From: Burkholderiales bacterium Ga0077547 | GTDB taxonomy: Bacteria; Pseudomonadota; Gammaproteobacteria; Burkholderiales; Burkholderiaceae_C | Direction of reading: 5' to 3' | NCBI GenBank assembly: GCA_001464195.1 | Contig: LNEY01000007.1 | Span: forward strand, 1 to 64,000 | DNA: 64,000 nucleotides | Shown here: piece after piece, positions 8,112 through 16,789 of the stretch | Layout of the letters: every line of letters starts with the position of its first letter | Position numbering within the stretch: position 1 is the stretch's first letter | The notes under the pieces: model-generated | The model's database searches: none | What the model was told of the DNA's origin: nothing | Seen by the model: the letters and a program-made list of their open reading frames with translations, nothing else | Translations under genes and position numbers: made by a program

Positions 8112-9044
8112 TCAGCCGATGCGGCCGATCAGAAGGTACTCCAGCAGGGCCTTCTGCACGTGCATGCGGTTTTCCGCCTCGTCCCAGACCACGCTTTGCG
8201 GGCCGTCGATCACGTCGGCATCGACCTCCTCGCCGCGGTGGGCCGGCAGGCAGTGCATGAACAGGGCATCGGGCTGGGCGACGGCCATCATGTCGCGGTC
8301 CACGCGCCAGTCGGCGAATGCCTTCTGACGGGCTTCGTTCTCGGCCTCGTAGCCCATGCTGGTCCACACATCGGTGGTGACCAGATGGGCGCCACGGCAG
8401 GCATCCATCGGGTTGTTGAACACCTTGACGCAGGCCTGGTTGGTGACGCCCGCCACTGCGGGGTCGATTTCATAGCCGCTGGGTGTGCTGACATGCAACG
8501 TGAAGCCGAGGATGTCGGCCGCCTGCAGCCAGGTGTTGGCCATGTTGTTGCCGTCACCGACCCAGGCCACCACCTTGCCCTTGATGTCACCCCGGTGCTC
8601 AATGTAGGTGTACACGTCGGCCAGGATCTGGCAGGGGTGATATTCGTTGGTCAGGCCATTGATGACCGGCACGCGCGAGTGCGCGGCAAAGGCCTCGATC
8701 TTGGTCTGTTCGTAGGTGCGGATCATCACCACATCGACCATGCGGCTGATCACGCGGGCGCTGTCCTCGATCGGCTCGGCGCGGCCCAACTGGCTGTCGC
8801 CGGTGGTGAGGTTCACCACCGAGCCGCCCATCTGGTACATGCCCGCCTCGAAGCTCACGCGCGTGCGGGTGCTGGCCTTCTCGAAGATCATCGCCAGCGT
8901 TCGGTCGATCAGCGGGGTGTACTTTTCGTAGTTCTTGAAGCGCTGCTTGATGTCGGTGGTGCGGGCCAGCAGATAGGCGTACTCCTCGGCGCGCAGGTCC
9001 TTGAACTGAAGATAGTGCCGGATCAGTGTCTTGCCAGGCTTCAT
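8112..9044 (-). CDS. argF: Ornithine carbamoyltransferase
   Basis: A 310-residue enzyme converting ornithine and carbamoyl phosphate to citrulline in arginine synthesis. The carbamoyl-phosphate loop STRTR is at residues 58-62. The HPCQ motif (NEYHPCQILAD) and the ornithine-binding HCLP motif (MHCLPAHRGEEV) are intact. The ATG at 9042-9044 (MKPGKTLIRHYLQFKDL) is the family start; a longer frame to 9101 would overlap argD. The gap to argD is 11 nt, so argD-argF form an operon. Length and motifs are normal. It ends 4 nt before the TAXI gene start. Confidence 0.96.
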   Translation of the reverse strand: MKPGKTLIRHYLQFKDLRAEEYAYLLARTTDIKQRFKNYEKYTPLIDRTLAMIFEKASTRTRVSFEAGMYQMGGSVVNLTTGDSQLGRAEPIEDSARVISRMVDVVMIRTYEQTKIEAFAAHSRVPVINGLTNEYHPCQILADVYTYIEHRGDIKGKVVAWVGDGNNMANTWLQAADILGFTLHVSTPSGYEIDPAVAGVTNQACVKVFNNPMDACRGAHLVTTDVWTSMGYEAENEARQKAFADWRVDRDMMAVAQPDALFMHCLPAHRGEEVDADVIDGPQSVVWDEAENRMHVQKALLEYLLIGRIG

Positions 9045-9055
9045 GGCGGTTGTGT

Positions 9056-10273
9056 TCACGATGGCACGGGTTCTTGCAGGAAAGCCCGGATCAGCGGGCA
9101 CAGGATGGCAACGATCTGCTCGGCCTCGGCCGCTGTGAGGATCAGTGGCGGCACCAGGCGCACGACGCGATCGGCGGTCACGCTGAGCAGCAGGCCCGCT
9201 GCGGCCGCTCGTCCCAGCAGGTCACCGCAGGGCCGATCGAGCTCGATGCCGATCATCAGGCCCTGGCCGCGGATCTCGACCACACCGGCCACGCCGGCCA
9301 ACTCGCGCATCAGCCCTGCACGCAGGGCCGCACCCACGACGCTGGCGTTCTCCAGCAGGTTTTCCTCTTGCAAGATGCGCAGGGTCTCAATGCCTGCACG
9401 CATTGCCAGCGCGTTGCCACCGAAGGTGGTGCCGTGATTGCCAGGCTGAAGGACCGTCGCAGCGCGCGGGCCGCACACCACCGCGCCCACCGGCACGCCC
9501 GAGCCCAGTCCCTTGGCCAGTGGCATGACGTCGGGCAGGATGCTCGCCCATTGGTGCGCGAACCACTTGCCGGTGCGCCCGATGCCGCATTGCACCTCGT
9601 CGAGCATCAGCAGCCAATCGTTTTCGTCGCAAAGACGACGGATCGCGCGCAGGTAATCGACCGTCGCAGGGTTCACGCCGCCCTCGCCTTGAATCACTTC
9701 CAGGAAGACCGCCACCACGTTCGGTCGGGTGTTGGCGACTTCTTCGATCGCTGCCACGTCGTTCAGCGGAACTCGTACGAACCCTTCCAGCAGGGGCTCG
9801 AAGCCTGCATGGACCTTCGGGTTGGCCGTTGCGGACAAGGTGGCGATCGATCGGCCGTGGAAGGCCTTCTCGTAGACGATGATCTCGGGGCGATCAATGC
9901 CCTTGTTGTGCCCGAACTTGCGCGCAATCTTCAGCGCAGCTTCATTGGCTTCCAGCCCGCTGTTGCAGAAGAACACGCGGTCCAGCCCCGAAAGTTGGCA
10001 CAAGGTCGAGGCCAGACTTTCCTGCAGCGGCGAGGCGTAGTAATTCGAGGTGTGGATCAGGCGTCCGATCTGCTCCTGCAGCGCAGGCACCAGCTTGGGG
10101 TGCGCATGGCCAAGCGTGTTGACCGCGATGCCACCCAGGCCGTCAAGGTACTTCTTGCCGTCTGTGTCCCAGACCCAGCAACCGTGTCCATGCGACATTG
10201 CCATGGGCAGGCGCGCATAGGTGTGCATCACGTGCGGTTCGGGATCGGCGGTGACGGGTTCAGGGGCGTTCAT
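9056..10273 (-). CDS. argD: Acetylornithine aminotransferase (class III)
   Basis: A 405-residue PLP aminotransferase of the ArgD/AstC/ornithine-AT class. Visible motifs are FCNSGLEANEAALKIAR, HGRSIATLSAT, LLMLDEVQCGIGRTG and the PLP lysine in PLAKGLGSGVPVGA. The adjacent argF and class-typical length support ArgD, which makes N-acetylornithine from the semialdehyde; succinyldiaminopimelate activity is also common in this class. The ATG at 10271-10273 (MNAPEPVTADPEPHVMHTY) matches relatives better than the in-frame ATG 15 nt upstream. A DUF3579 gene is divergently encoded 230 nt away, an arrangement seen in other Burkholderiales. Confidence 0.93.
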   Translation of the reverse strand: MNAPEPVTADPEPHVMHTYARLPMAMSHGHGCWVWDTDGKKYLDGLGGIAVNTLGHAHPKLVPALQEQIGRLIHTSNYYASPLQESLASTLCQLSGLDRVFFCNSGLEANEAALKIARKFGHNKGIDRPEIIVYEKAFHGRSIATLSATANPKVHAGFEPLLEGFVRVPLNDVAAIEEVANTRPNVVAVFLEVIQGEGGVNPATVDYLRAIRRLCDENDWLLMLDEVQCGIGRTGKWFAHQWASILPDVMPLAKGLGSGVPVGAVVCGPRAATVLQPGNHGTTFGGNALAMRAGIETLRILQEENLLENASVVGAALRAGLMRELAGVAGVVEIRGQGLMIGIELDRPCGDLLGRAAAAGLLLSVTADRVVRLVPPLILTAAEAEQIVAILCPLIRAFLQEPVPS

Positions 10274-10503
10274 GGCAAGGATCCGCAAGGTGCTGGAGAA
10301 CAGGTGCCTTGCCGCAAGGCGGCAGTGGATGACCGCTCGTGAAAAAGCACGGGAATCGGATTCTAAGGACGCGCAGAAGTCAGCAAAGATCAGGCGGCCA
10401 GGTGTCTGTCAAGCGGCACAATCGGCGGGCGTGTTGCATTGCATCAAAAACGAGCGCCTTGTCTCGCTCCGAAATTTGTCTCTCTGACTGTGTCACTTGA
10501 AGC
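10274..10503. other. Divergent intergenic region argD / DUF3579
   Basis: 230 nt separate the two divergent starts. It should hold promoters for both directions. The stretch around 10330-10500 is relatively AT-rich for this genome (for example aaaatttgtctctctgac-like sequence near 10470), but I could not identify a convincing paired -35/-10, an ARG box or a riboswitch. No small ORF is supported. Confidence 0.5.
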
Positions 10504-10830
10504 ATGAGTTCAACCCCTGCTCGCGAAGTGTTCATCATGGGCATGACCCTTGACGGGCAGGCGTTTCGACCGAGCGATTGGGCTGAACGTCTGGCGGGTG
10601 CGATGTCTTGCTTCCGGCCGGAGGGCTCGGCCTCCGATCGGTCGTCGTTCATTGGCTATTCGCCGTATTGCGTGCCGCGGGTGATCAGCGGCGTGAAATG
10701 CGTCATCGTCAATCAGGCGCTGCGCGACGCCGAGCCGATGGCCTGGGACTTCGTCATGAACTTCGCGCGTGACAACAAGCTGCAGGTGGTCGACGGTTGT
10801 TCGTTTCCACCGTCGTCCAGCGACCGTTGA
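10504..10830 (+). CDS. DUF3579 family protein
   Basis: A 108-residue protein of a conserved betaproteobacterial family of unknown function. Recognisable features are REVFIMGMTLDGQAFRPSDWAERLAG, the SYCVP/RVISGVKCVIVNQALR-type core and a MAWDFVMNFARDN segment. It has no signal peptide, membrane helix or catalytic motif I can name. It is encoded divergently from argD-argF, its usual neighbourhood in this order. It is followed by a bidirectional hairpin and by convergent rpsT. The ATG follows a sequence without an obvious strong ribosome binding site, and MGMTLDGQ at residue 12 is a possible alternative start. Confidence 0.8.
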   Translation: MSSTPAREVFIMGMTLDGQAFRPSDWAERLAGAMSCFRPEGSASDRSSFIGYSPYCVPRVISGVKCVIVNQALRDAEPMAWDFVMNFARDNKLQVVDGCSFPPSSSDR

Positions 10831-10844
10831 GTCGATGAAACGAC

Positions 10845-10867
10845 AAAGGCCCGCAGAGCGGGCCTTT
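10845..10867. terminator. Bidirectional terminator between DUF3579 gene and rpsT
   Basis: A perfect 10-bp stem (AAAGGCCCGC / GCGGGCCTTT) with loop AGA lies between the convergent ends at 10830 and 10889. The A/T ends give short T tracts on both strands, so it can serve both genes. Confidence 0.75.
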
Positions 10868-10888
10868 GCTGGGGCGCTGGATCGCAGG

Positions 10889-11191
10889 TCAGGCTGCAGC
10901 AGGCAGCGCCTTGATCTTGGCTGACAGGCGGCTCTTGTGGCGCGCGGCCTTGTTCTTGTGGAACAGACCCTTGTCAGCAACCGAGTCAATCACCTGCTCG
11001 GCAGTCTTGAACAGGTCGGCGGCCTTGGCCTTGTCACCGGCGATCACAGCTTTCTGCACGTTCTTGATGACGGTGCGGAATTTCGAGCGCAGTGCCGTGT
11101 TGGCCGCATTCAGCTTCACGTCCTGACGCACCCGCTTCAAGCCGGAGGCGATGCGGACGGTTTTCTTCTTGGCTTTTGATGCTGTGGCCAT
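10889..11191 (-). CDS. rpsT: 30S ribosomal protein S20
   Basis: A 100-residue, very basic protein with the S20 pattern: [20 protein letters not shown], then [37 protein letters not shown] and an alanine-rich end. It binds 16S rRNA early in 30S assembly. It is monocistronic, convergent with the DUF3579 gene, and shares an intergenic region with divergent murJ. Its upstream region carries the 15-nt motif CTATACTCGCGGGCT (11218-11232, minus strand), also found before rpmB. Confidence 0.97.
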   Translation of the reverse strand: MATASKAKKKTVRIASGLKRVRQDVKLNAANTALRSKFRTVIKNVQKAVIAGDKAKAADLFKTAEQVIDSVADKGLFHKNKAARHKSRLSAKIKALPAAA

Positions 11192-11217
11192 GATTCTTCT
11201 GAGAGCAGTTGGAGCGG

Positions 11218-11232
11218 AGCCCGCGAGTATAG
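11218..11232 (-). promoter_or_regulatory. Candidate rpsT promoter -10 with GC-rich discriminator
   Basis: On the minus strand CTATACTCGCGGGCT holds a TATACT -10 element followed by a GC-rich discriminator, 27 nt upstream of the rpsT ATG. The identical 15 nt precede rpmB (30504-30518). GC-rich discriminators are typical of stable RNA and ribosomal promoters inhibited by ppGpp/DksA. No good -35 hexamer was found. Confidence 0.55.
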
Positions 11233-11325
11233 CAGTTTCATTCGCGGTGCAGTACAGCTCGCGGGTCGAGCGCTCGTGGTCAGCGGGCCGCTGCCTATAC
11301 TGCGCCGCACTGTTGCCTTGACACG

Positions 11326-12882
11326 ATGAACCTGCTGCGCGCCGCTTCCACCGTTTCGTTGCTGACGCTTGCGTCGCGCATCACCGGTCTGGGGCGCGAG
11401 CTGATCGTCGCGGCGAGTTTCGGCGCCAGCGCCTATACCGATGCGTTCAACGTGGCGTTTCGCATCCCGAATCTGCTGCGGCGCCTGTTCGCCGAAGGCG
11501 CGTTTTCTCAGGCCTTCGTGCCGATTCTGGCCGCCACTCGCGCCGCAGAGGGTGACGATGCCACGCGCCGCCTGGTCGATGCAGTCGCCACCGTGATGGC
11601 CTGGGCACTGGCGCTGACCTGCGTGGTCGGCATCGTCGCCTCGCCGCTGCTGGTGTGGCTGATGGCTTCCGGGCTCGAGAAATTCGACGCTGCGGTGGTG
11701 ATGACGCGGGTGATGTTTCCGTACATCGCCTTCATGTCCCTGGTCGCGCTGGCCGCTGGTGTCCTGCAGACGTGGAAGCGCTTTGCCGTGCCGGCCGTCA
11801 CGCCAGTGCTGCTGAATGTCGCGGTGATGCTCGCAGCTTGGCTGTTGGCGCCGTGGTTTGGTCAGCGCGGCATCGAGCCGATCTATGCGCTGGCCGTCGG
11901 CGTGATGCTGGGCGGCGTGCTCCAGCTGGCGGTGCAGTGGCCAGCTCTGCGGGCCATCGGCATGCGCCCGCGCATCGGGGCGTCTTGGCGGTCGTTGCGT
12001 GCCTCTTTCGACCACCCTGGCGTGGGGCGCATCCTGAAGCAGATGGGCCCGGCGTTGATCGGTGTGTCGGTCGCGCAACTGTCTCTGCTGATCAACACGC
12101 AGATCGCTTCGCATGTGGGAGTGGGCGCGGTGTCGTGGCTGACCTATGCCGACCGCCTGATGGAGTTTCCGACCGCTTTGCTGGGCGTGGCCTTGGGCGT
12201 GGTCTTGCTGCCGCAGCTGTCGGCAGCGCAAGCCAGCGGTGACCGGGCGGCCTATTCCAGCCACCTGGATTGGGGTTTGCGACTGGTGCTGCTGCTGGCC
12301 TTGCCCTGCGCCGTGGCCTTGCTGGTGTTCCCCAAAGCCATCGTGTCGGTGCTGTACCACTACGGACAGTTCAACGACCGCGATGTGCAGCAGACTGTGC
12401 GGGCCCTGATGGGCTATGGCGTGGGGCTGCTGGGACTGATCGGCATCAAGGTGCTGGCCCCCGGCTTCTATGCGCGGCAGGACGTGCGCACGCCGGTCAA
12501 GATCGCGGTGGTGGTGCTGATCCTGACCCAGCTCATGAACCTCCTTTTCGTGCCCCAGATCGGCCATGCCGGCCTCGCGCTTTCGATTGGATTGGGGGCA
12601 TTGATCAACGCGGCTTGGTTGTTGATCGGATTGCGACGGCAGGGCGCGTACGTTCCCCAGGCGGGCTGGCTCGGCTTCAGCCTGAGGGTGTTGTGCGCCA
12701 GTGCGTTGTTGGGCGCGGCACTGGGTGCGGCGGCCGTCGGCATCGACTGGGTTGGCCTGGGGCAACAGCGCCTCTTGCGGGTCGGTTTGGTGGCGGGATG
12801 CCTGCTCGGAGTGGCGCTGCTCTACTTCGTCGCTCTGCGCTTGATGGGCATCCGCCTGAGGGATTTCGCCCGCCGCGGATGA
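11326..12882 (+). CDS. murJ: Lipid II flippase MurJ
   Basis: A 518-residue polytopic inner-membrane protein of the MOP exporter superfamily, with about 14 hydrophobic helices. It flips lipid II across the membrane for peptidoglycan synthesis. The N-terminus [21 protein letters not shown], followed by [36 protein letters not shown], is the classical MurJ/MviN signature, with the cavity arginines retained. Length matches the family. It heads a plus-strand run (SirB1-like, hda, HAD, pcnB, folK) and lies divergent from rpsT, its usual neighbour in betaproteobacteria. The ATG at 11326 has no competing upstream start. Confidence 0.96.
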   Translation: MNLLRAASTVSLLTLASRITGLGRELIVAASFGASAYTDAFNVAFRIPNLLRRLFAEGAFSQAFVPILAATRAAEGDDATRRLVDAVATVMAWALALTCVVGIVASPLLVWLMASGLEKFDAAVVMTRVMFPYIAFMSLVALAAGVLQTWKRFAVPAVTPVLLNVAVMLAAWLLAPWFGQRGIEPIYALAVGVMLGGVLQLAVQWPALRAIGMRPRIGASWRSLRASFDHPGVGRILKQMGPALIGVSVAQLSLLINTQIASHVGVGAVSWLTYADRLMEFPTALLGVALGVVLLPQLSAAQASGDRAAYSSHLDWGLRLVLLLALPCAVALLVFPKAIVSVLYHYGQFNDRDVQQTVRALMGYGVGLLGLIGIKVLAPGFYARQDVRTPVKIAVVVLILTQLMNLLFVPQIGHAGLALSIGLGALINAAWLLIGLRRQGAYVPQAGWLGFSLRVLCASALLGAALGAAAVGIDWVGLGQQRLLRVGLVAGCLLGVALLYFVALRLMGIRLRDFARRG

Positions 12883-12923
12883 GCTCGTGCTGATCCCCGC
12901 GATCGCCGCCGTACACTTCCAAA

Positions 12924-13805
12924 ATGCCCACAAAGTTCCAGTTCGCGACGCCTACCGCGCTCGAGTATTTCGATGCCTTGGTGGCAGACGACGCCAGCTT
13001 GCCGCTGCTGGAAGCGGCGGCGTCGATCGGTCTGGATGAGCATCCGCAGGTCGACCTCCAGGCGGTGCTCGCCGAGGTCGATGAGCTGGCCGACAGACTC
13101 AAACGTCGCATCCCTGCCGATGTCGTTCCCCTGCAGCGGCTGCGCTGGCTGAACCGCTATTTCTTCCACGAGCTGGGCTTCCGCGGCAACGTCAACAACT
13201 ACTACGACCCCAGCAACAGCTACGTGCATGAGGTGCTGCGCACGCGCTGCGGCATTCCCATCACGCTGGCCATCCTGTACGTCGAGCTGGCCACACAGAT
13301 CGGACTGCGGGCTCACGGGGTGTCATTCCCTGGGCACTTCCTGGTCAAAGTCAGCAAGCTGACGGGGCCAGGCAACGGTGAGGTGGTGATCGATCCGTTC
13401 TCCGGCAAGTCGCTGTCTCGAGAAGAGCTTGACGAGCGGCTCGGTCCCTACAAGATCAGCCAGGGCTTGGTCGGCGACTTCGACGCGCCGTTGGGCCTGT
13501 TTCTGCAAACCGCTCAGCCCCGCGAGGTGCTGGCGAGGATGCTGCGCAATCTGAAAGAAATCCACAGCACCGCCGAAGACTGGCTGCGCCTGATGCCGGT
13601 GATGGACCGCCTGGTCGTGCTGCTTCCTCATGCCCATGAAGAGCGTCGTGATCGCGGGCGGGCCTGGGCGCAGCTGGGTCAGGCCAGCAAGGCGGCCGAG
13701 GATCTTGAAGCCTATTTGCGCGACCGTCCCGATGCTGACGACAGCCGTGTGATGGCCGAGCAGCTGGATCGCTTGCGCCGGGGTGAACGCCCGAGGCTGC
13801 ATTGA
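12924..13805 (+). CDS. SirB1 family protein (transglutaminase-like plus tetratricopeptide)
   Basis: A 293-residue soluble protein. Residues about 40-180 resemble the SirB1/transglutaminase-like_2 fold: RLRWLNRYFFHELGFRGN, NNYYDPSNSYVHEVLRTRCGIPITLAILYVELA and GVSFPGHFLVKV. The C-terminal third (about 220-290) is a helical TPR-like segment (GRAWAQLGQASKAAEDLEAYL). The family is widespread and conserved but its biochemical role is unsettled. It lies 41 nt after murJ, and hda's start lies 58 nt after its stop. The catalytic triad of true transglutaminases is not obvious: a cysteine is present in RCGIPITLA, a histidine in FPGHFLVK. Confidence 0.85.
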   Translation: MPTKFQFATPTALEYFDALVADDASLPLLEAAASIGLDEHPQVDLQAVLAEVDELADRLKRRIPADVVPLQRLRWLNRYFFHELGFRGNVNNYYDPSNSYVHEVLRTRCGIPITLAILYVELATQIGLRAHGVSFPGHFLVKVSKLTGPGNGEVVIDPFSGKSLSREELDERLGPYKISQGLVGDFDAPLGLFLQTAQPREVLARMLRNLKEIHSTAEDWLRLMPVMDRLVVLLPHAHEERRDRGRAWAQLGQASKAAEDLEAYLRDRPDADDSRVMAEQLDRLRRGERPRLH

Positions 13806-13863
13806 TCCCCGCGCGGTTGACCGGCTCACAGTGTTCATCGCGGGCCACCCAGCGGTTGATACT

Positions 13864-14565
13864 GTGAAGCAGATTCCACTGCCGATGGCCTCCGGCAGTG
13901 TGCCGACCTTCGACACCTTCGTTGCCGGGCCCAATGCGATGGTGCTGACCCAGCTGCGTTCGGCGTGCGAGCCTGGCGCGCCCACAACGCCGCTGTATCT
14001 GTGGGGCAACCAGGGCACTGGCAAGACCCATCTGCTTCGGGCCCTGGCGCATGAGGTTCAGCGCCGTGGCGAGCTCGTTGGCTGGTTCGATGCAACGCAG
14101 CCGCTGCCCTGGGTGCATGACGACACCTGGGGCTTGCTGGTGCTCGATGGCTGCGAGGCATACGACGCACCGCAGCAGCATGCGGCCTTCACCTTGTTCG
14201 TCGGGGCGACTACGCAGGCCACGCTGATCGCTGCGTCGGGGCGGTTGCCGCCGGTCGATCTCCCTTTGCGCGAAGACCTGCGATCGCGGCTGGGCTGGGG
14301 TCATGTCATGGCGGTGCAGGCACTGTCGGAGGCCGAGTCGCGAGCCGCGCTGCGCCGTGAGGCCGACCAGCGCGGCCTGTTCCTGTCTGACGAGGTGATC
14401 GACCATCTGCTGCACCGCTATGCCCGTGACCTGAAGTACCTGATGACGCAACTGGCCCAGCTCGACGAGTTTGCGATGGTGCACAAGCGCGCGATCACCG
14501 TGCCACTGCTCAAGCAGATGCTCGCCGAAACGTCGGACGACGGCCTGACGAGGGCTCTGTTTTGA
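13864..14565 (+). CDS. hda: DnaA regulatory inactivator Hda
   Basis: A 233-residue AAA+ protein homologous to DnaA domain III. Together with the DNA-loaded beta clamp it stimulates ATP hydrolysis by DnaA and so limits re-initiation. The GTG at 13864-13866 was chosen because the product then begins VKQIPLPM, a clamp-binding-type QxxLP sequence expected near the Hda N-terminus; the upstream ATG at 13783 would overlap the preceding gene. Walker A is WGNQGTGKTHLLRAL, the Walker B-like strand is GLLVLDGCEAYD, and the lid segment is VIDHLLHRYARDLKYLMTQLAQLDEFAM. It overlaps the HAD gene by 4 nt, so the two are translationally coupled. Confidence 0.92.
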   Translation: MKQIPLPMASGSVPTFDTFVAGPNAMVLTQLRSACEPGAPTTPLYLWGNQGTGKTHLLRALAHEVQRRGELVGWFDATQPLPWVHDDTWGLLVLDGCEAYDAPQQHAAFTLFVGATTQATLIAASGRLPPVDLPLREDLRSRLGWGHVMAVQALSEAESRAALRREADQRGLFLSDEVIDHLLHRYARDLKYLMTQLAQLDEFAMVHKRAITVPLLKQMLAETSDDGLTRALF

Positions 14566-15230
14566 ACCTCTGCCTATTCGACCTCGACGACACCCTGCTA
14601 CCGCTCGATTCCGACCACGCCTGGGGCGAGTTCGTGATTTCGCTCGGCTGGGTCGATGAGGCCGGCTTCCGGCGCGATAACGACGCGTTCTTCGCCCAGT
14701 ACCAGGCCGGCCGCCTCGACGTGCATGCCTACATTGAGTTCGCGACCCGGCCGCTGCGCGAGCGCCCGGCCCAGATGCTGAGTGACGCGCAAGCCCTGTT
14801 CATGCAGCGTGTGATCGAGCCCGCCCTGCACGACAGTGCCCGGGAACTGGTGCGCCGGCACCAGGCGCAAGGGGATCACGTGGCGCTGGTGACGGCGACC
14901 AATGAATTCGTCACCGCGCCGATCGCGGCGGCGTTCGGCATCCCCGCGCTGATCGCGGTGCAGCTCGAGCGCGACGCGCACGGTAGCATCACGGGGCGGA
15001 TCCGAGGCACACCGAGCTACCGGGAAGGCAAGGTCTTGCGCGTCGAGGAGTGGTTGGCTGAGCAGGGTGCCTCGTGGCAGGACTGCGATCGCATCACGGT
15101 CTACAGCGACTCGCTCAACGACTTGCCGCTGTTTGAAAAGGCCACCGACCCGGTGGCGACCAACCCGACGCCTGCGCTGCTCGCGGTGGCTCACCAGCGC
15201 GGCTGGCCAACGTTGAACCTGTTCACATGA
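14562..15230 (+). CDS. HAD-superfamily (subclass IB) hydrolase
   Basis: A 222-residue phosphatase-like protein of the SerB-like HAD-IB group. Motif I is LFDLDDTLLPLDSD (nucleophile and acid aspartates present), motif II is ALVTATNEF, the motif III lysine is in YREGKVLRVEEWL, and motif IV is YSDSLNDLPLFEKA. Phosphoserine or histidinol phosphate are typical substrates for the group; the substrate here is not determined. The start is a TTG overlapping the hda stop (TTGA, 4 nt), and the stop overlaps the pcnB ATG (ATGA). This hda-HAD-pcnB-folK order is characteristic of betaproteobacteria. Confidence 0.88.
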   Translation: MNLCLFDLDDTLLPLDSDHAWGEFVISLGWVDEAGFRRDNDAFFAQYQAGRLDVHAYIEFATRPLRERPAQMLSDAQALFMQRVIEPALHDSARELVRRHQAQGDHVALVTATNEFVTAPIAAAFGIPALIAVQLERDAHGSITGRIRGTPSYREGKVLRVEEWLAEQGASWQDCDRITVYSDSLNDLPLFEKATDPVATNPTPALLAVAHQRGWPTLNLFT

Positions 15231-16789
15231 TCAAGAAGTTTCTCGACAAGCTGCTGGGCAAGCCGACCAAGAAGGCCAGCTCGGGTTCATCGCTCGGCAA
15301 ACGCATCGAGGTGCCGAAGAGCGAGCACCAGATCGATCCCTCGCTGGTCGATGAGCGTGCGGCCAAAGTCGTGCAGACGCTGGTCGACGGCGGGCACGAG
15401 GCCTACATCGTTGGCGGCGCGGTGCGCGATCTGCTGCTCGGCCTGCGCCCCAAGGACTTCGACGTGGCCACCGACGCAACACCCGAGCAGGTCAAGGCCT
15501 TGTTTCGCCGTGCCTTCATCATCGGGCGGCGGTTTCGCATCGTGCACGTCGTGTTCGGCCGCGGCCGACAAGACCGCGGCCTGAGCGAGGTCATCGAGGT
15601 CTCGACCTTCCGCGCGTTGATGGATGCGGCTGCCGCCGAGCAGGTACTCGGCAATGAGAAGACGCTGAAGGCCGAAGGCCGCCATGCCACCGGCCCCAGC
15701 CATGTGGTCGATGCCGAAGGCCGCGTGCTGCGCGACAACGTCTGGGGCCCGCAGATCGAGGACGCTGCGCGGCGCGATTTCACCGTTAACGCGATGTACT
15801 ACGACCCGGTGCGAGAACTGGTGGTCGACTACCACGGCGGCATCAAGGACGCCAAGAAGAAGCTGCTGCGCATGATCGGTGATCCGGAGACACGCTACCG
15901 TGAAGACCCGGTGCGCATCATCCGAGCGGTGCGGTTTGCGGCGAAGCTGGGATTCGAGATCGAGCCGAAGACGCGTGCACCGATCCAGGCCATGTCTGCA
16001 CTGCTGGATAACGTCCCCCCGTCGCGCTTGTTCGACGAGATGATCAAGTTGCTGCAGACCGGCCACGCGCTGGCAAGCCTTGCCGAGCTGCGCAAGCAGG
16101 GCCTTCCGGCAGGCACGTTCCCGGTGCTCGACACCTTGCTCGACGACAGCCGTGGCAGCGCGGCGCACCGCGACTTCGTTCGGCTGGCACTGGCCGACAC
16201 CGATCGCCGCGTCGGCGAAGGCAAGCCGGTGGCGCCCAGTTTCATGCTGGCCTGCATGCTGTGGCATGACGTCCAGCAGAAGTGGGAGCAACTCAAGTCA
16301 CGAGGTGAGCCCGCGTTCGCCGCACTCCAGCAGGCGGTCGAAGCCATCTTCGATGCGCGCATCGGTGATATCTCGGGGCGCGGCAAGCTTGGCGGCGACA
16401 TGCGCGAGATCTGGCTGATGCAGCCGCGCTTCGAGCGCCGCGTCGGCAACTCGCCCTTCACGCTGGTCGAGCAGCCGCGATTTCGCGCCGGCTTCGATTT
16501 CCTGCGCTTGCGCGCTGATGTGGGCGAAGTTTCGGATGAGCTGGCACGATGGTGGGAAGCGTTTTCGCTGGCCGACGAGGACGAGCGCCGGCGTCTGATC
16601 GAATCGGTGCGAGGGCGTGACGCTCGCCAAGACGGCAAGCGTCAGCCCAAGCCAGCGCTGGCCACCGACGTCGACGAGGAGTTGGCACCCGCAGCCGAGC
16701 CCGCCAAGAAGCGCCGCCGCCGTCGCCGCAAGCCGGCCGAGACAGGCGCGACCGCGGCCTCAGAAGCCGGCGAGCCCGGCGTGGTGTGA
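15227..16789 (+). CDS. pcnB: Poly(A) polymerase I
   Basis: A 520-residue class II nucleotidyltransferase that adds poly(A) tails to RNA 3' ends and promotes their decay. The catalytic head carries GGAVRDLLLG (63-72) and the metal-binding DFD (77-79), followed by FRRAFIIGRRFRIVHVVFG. The RRDFTVNAMYYDP and YREDPVRIIRAVRFAAKLGF blocks are typical of PcnB and tRNA nucleotidyltransferases. The long C-terminal region and final basic tail (KKRRRRRRKP) favour PcnB over Cca. It is coupled by a 4-nt overlap to the HAD gene upstream and to folK downstream (GTGA). Confidence 0.95.
   Translation: MIKKFLDKLLGKPTKKASSGSSLGKRIEVPKSEHQIDPSLVDERAAKVVQTLVDGGHEAYIVGGAVRDLLLGLRPKDFDVATDATPEQVKALFRRAFIIGRRFRIVHVVFGRGRQDRGLSEVIEVSTFRALMDAAAAEQVLGNEKTLKAEGRHATGPSHVVDAEGRVLRDNVWGPQIEDAARRDFTVNAMYYDPVRELVVDYHGGIKDAKKKLLRMIGDPETRYREDPVRIIRAVRFAAKLGFEIEPKTRAPIQAMSALLDNVPPSRLFDEMIKLLQTGHALASLAELRKQGLPAGTFPVLDTLLDDSRGSAAHRDFVRLALADTDRRVGEGKPVAPSFMLACMLWHDVQQKWEQLKSRGEPAFAALQQAVEAIFDARIGDISGRGKLGGDMREIWLMQPRFERRVGNSPFTLVEQPRFRAGFDFLRLRADVGEVSDELARWWEAFSLADEDERRRLIESVRGRDARQDGKRQPKPALATDVDEELAPAAEPAKKRRRRRRKPAETGATAASEAGEPGVV

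Noticed and set aside
10330-10500. Small plus-strand ORF before the DUF3579 gene
   Set aside because: Short, no conserved features, overlaps the divergent promoter region.
11137-12933. A 598-codon open frame antisense to murJ
   Set aside because: It is a Gln/His/Arg-rich translation with no domain, and lies fully opposite a well-defined MurJ; such long antisense frames are expected in GC-rich DNA.
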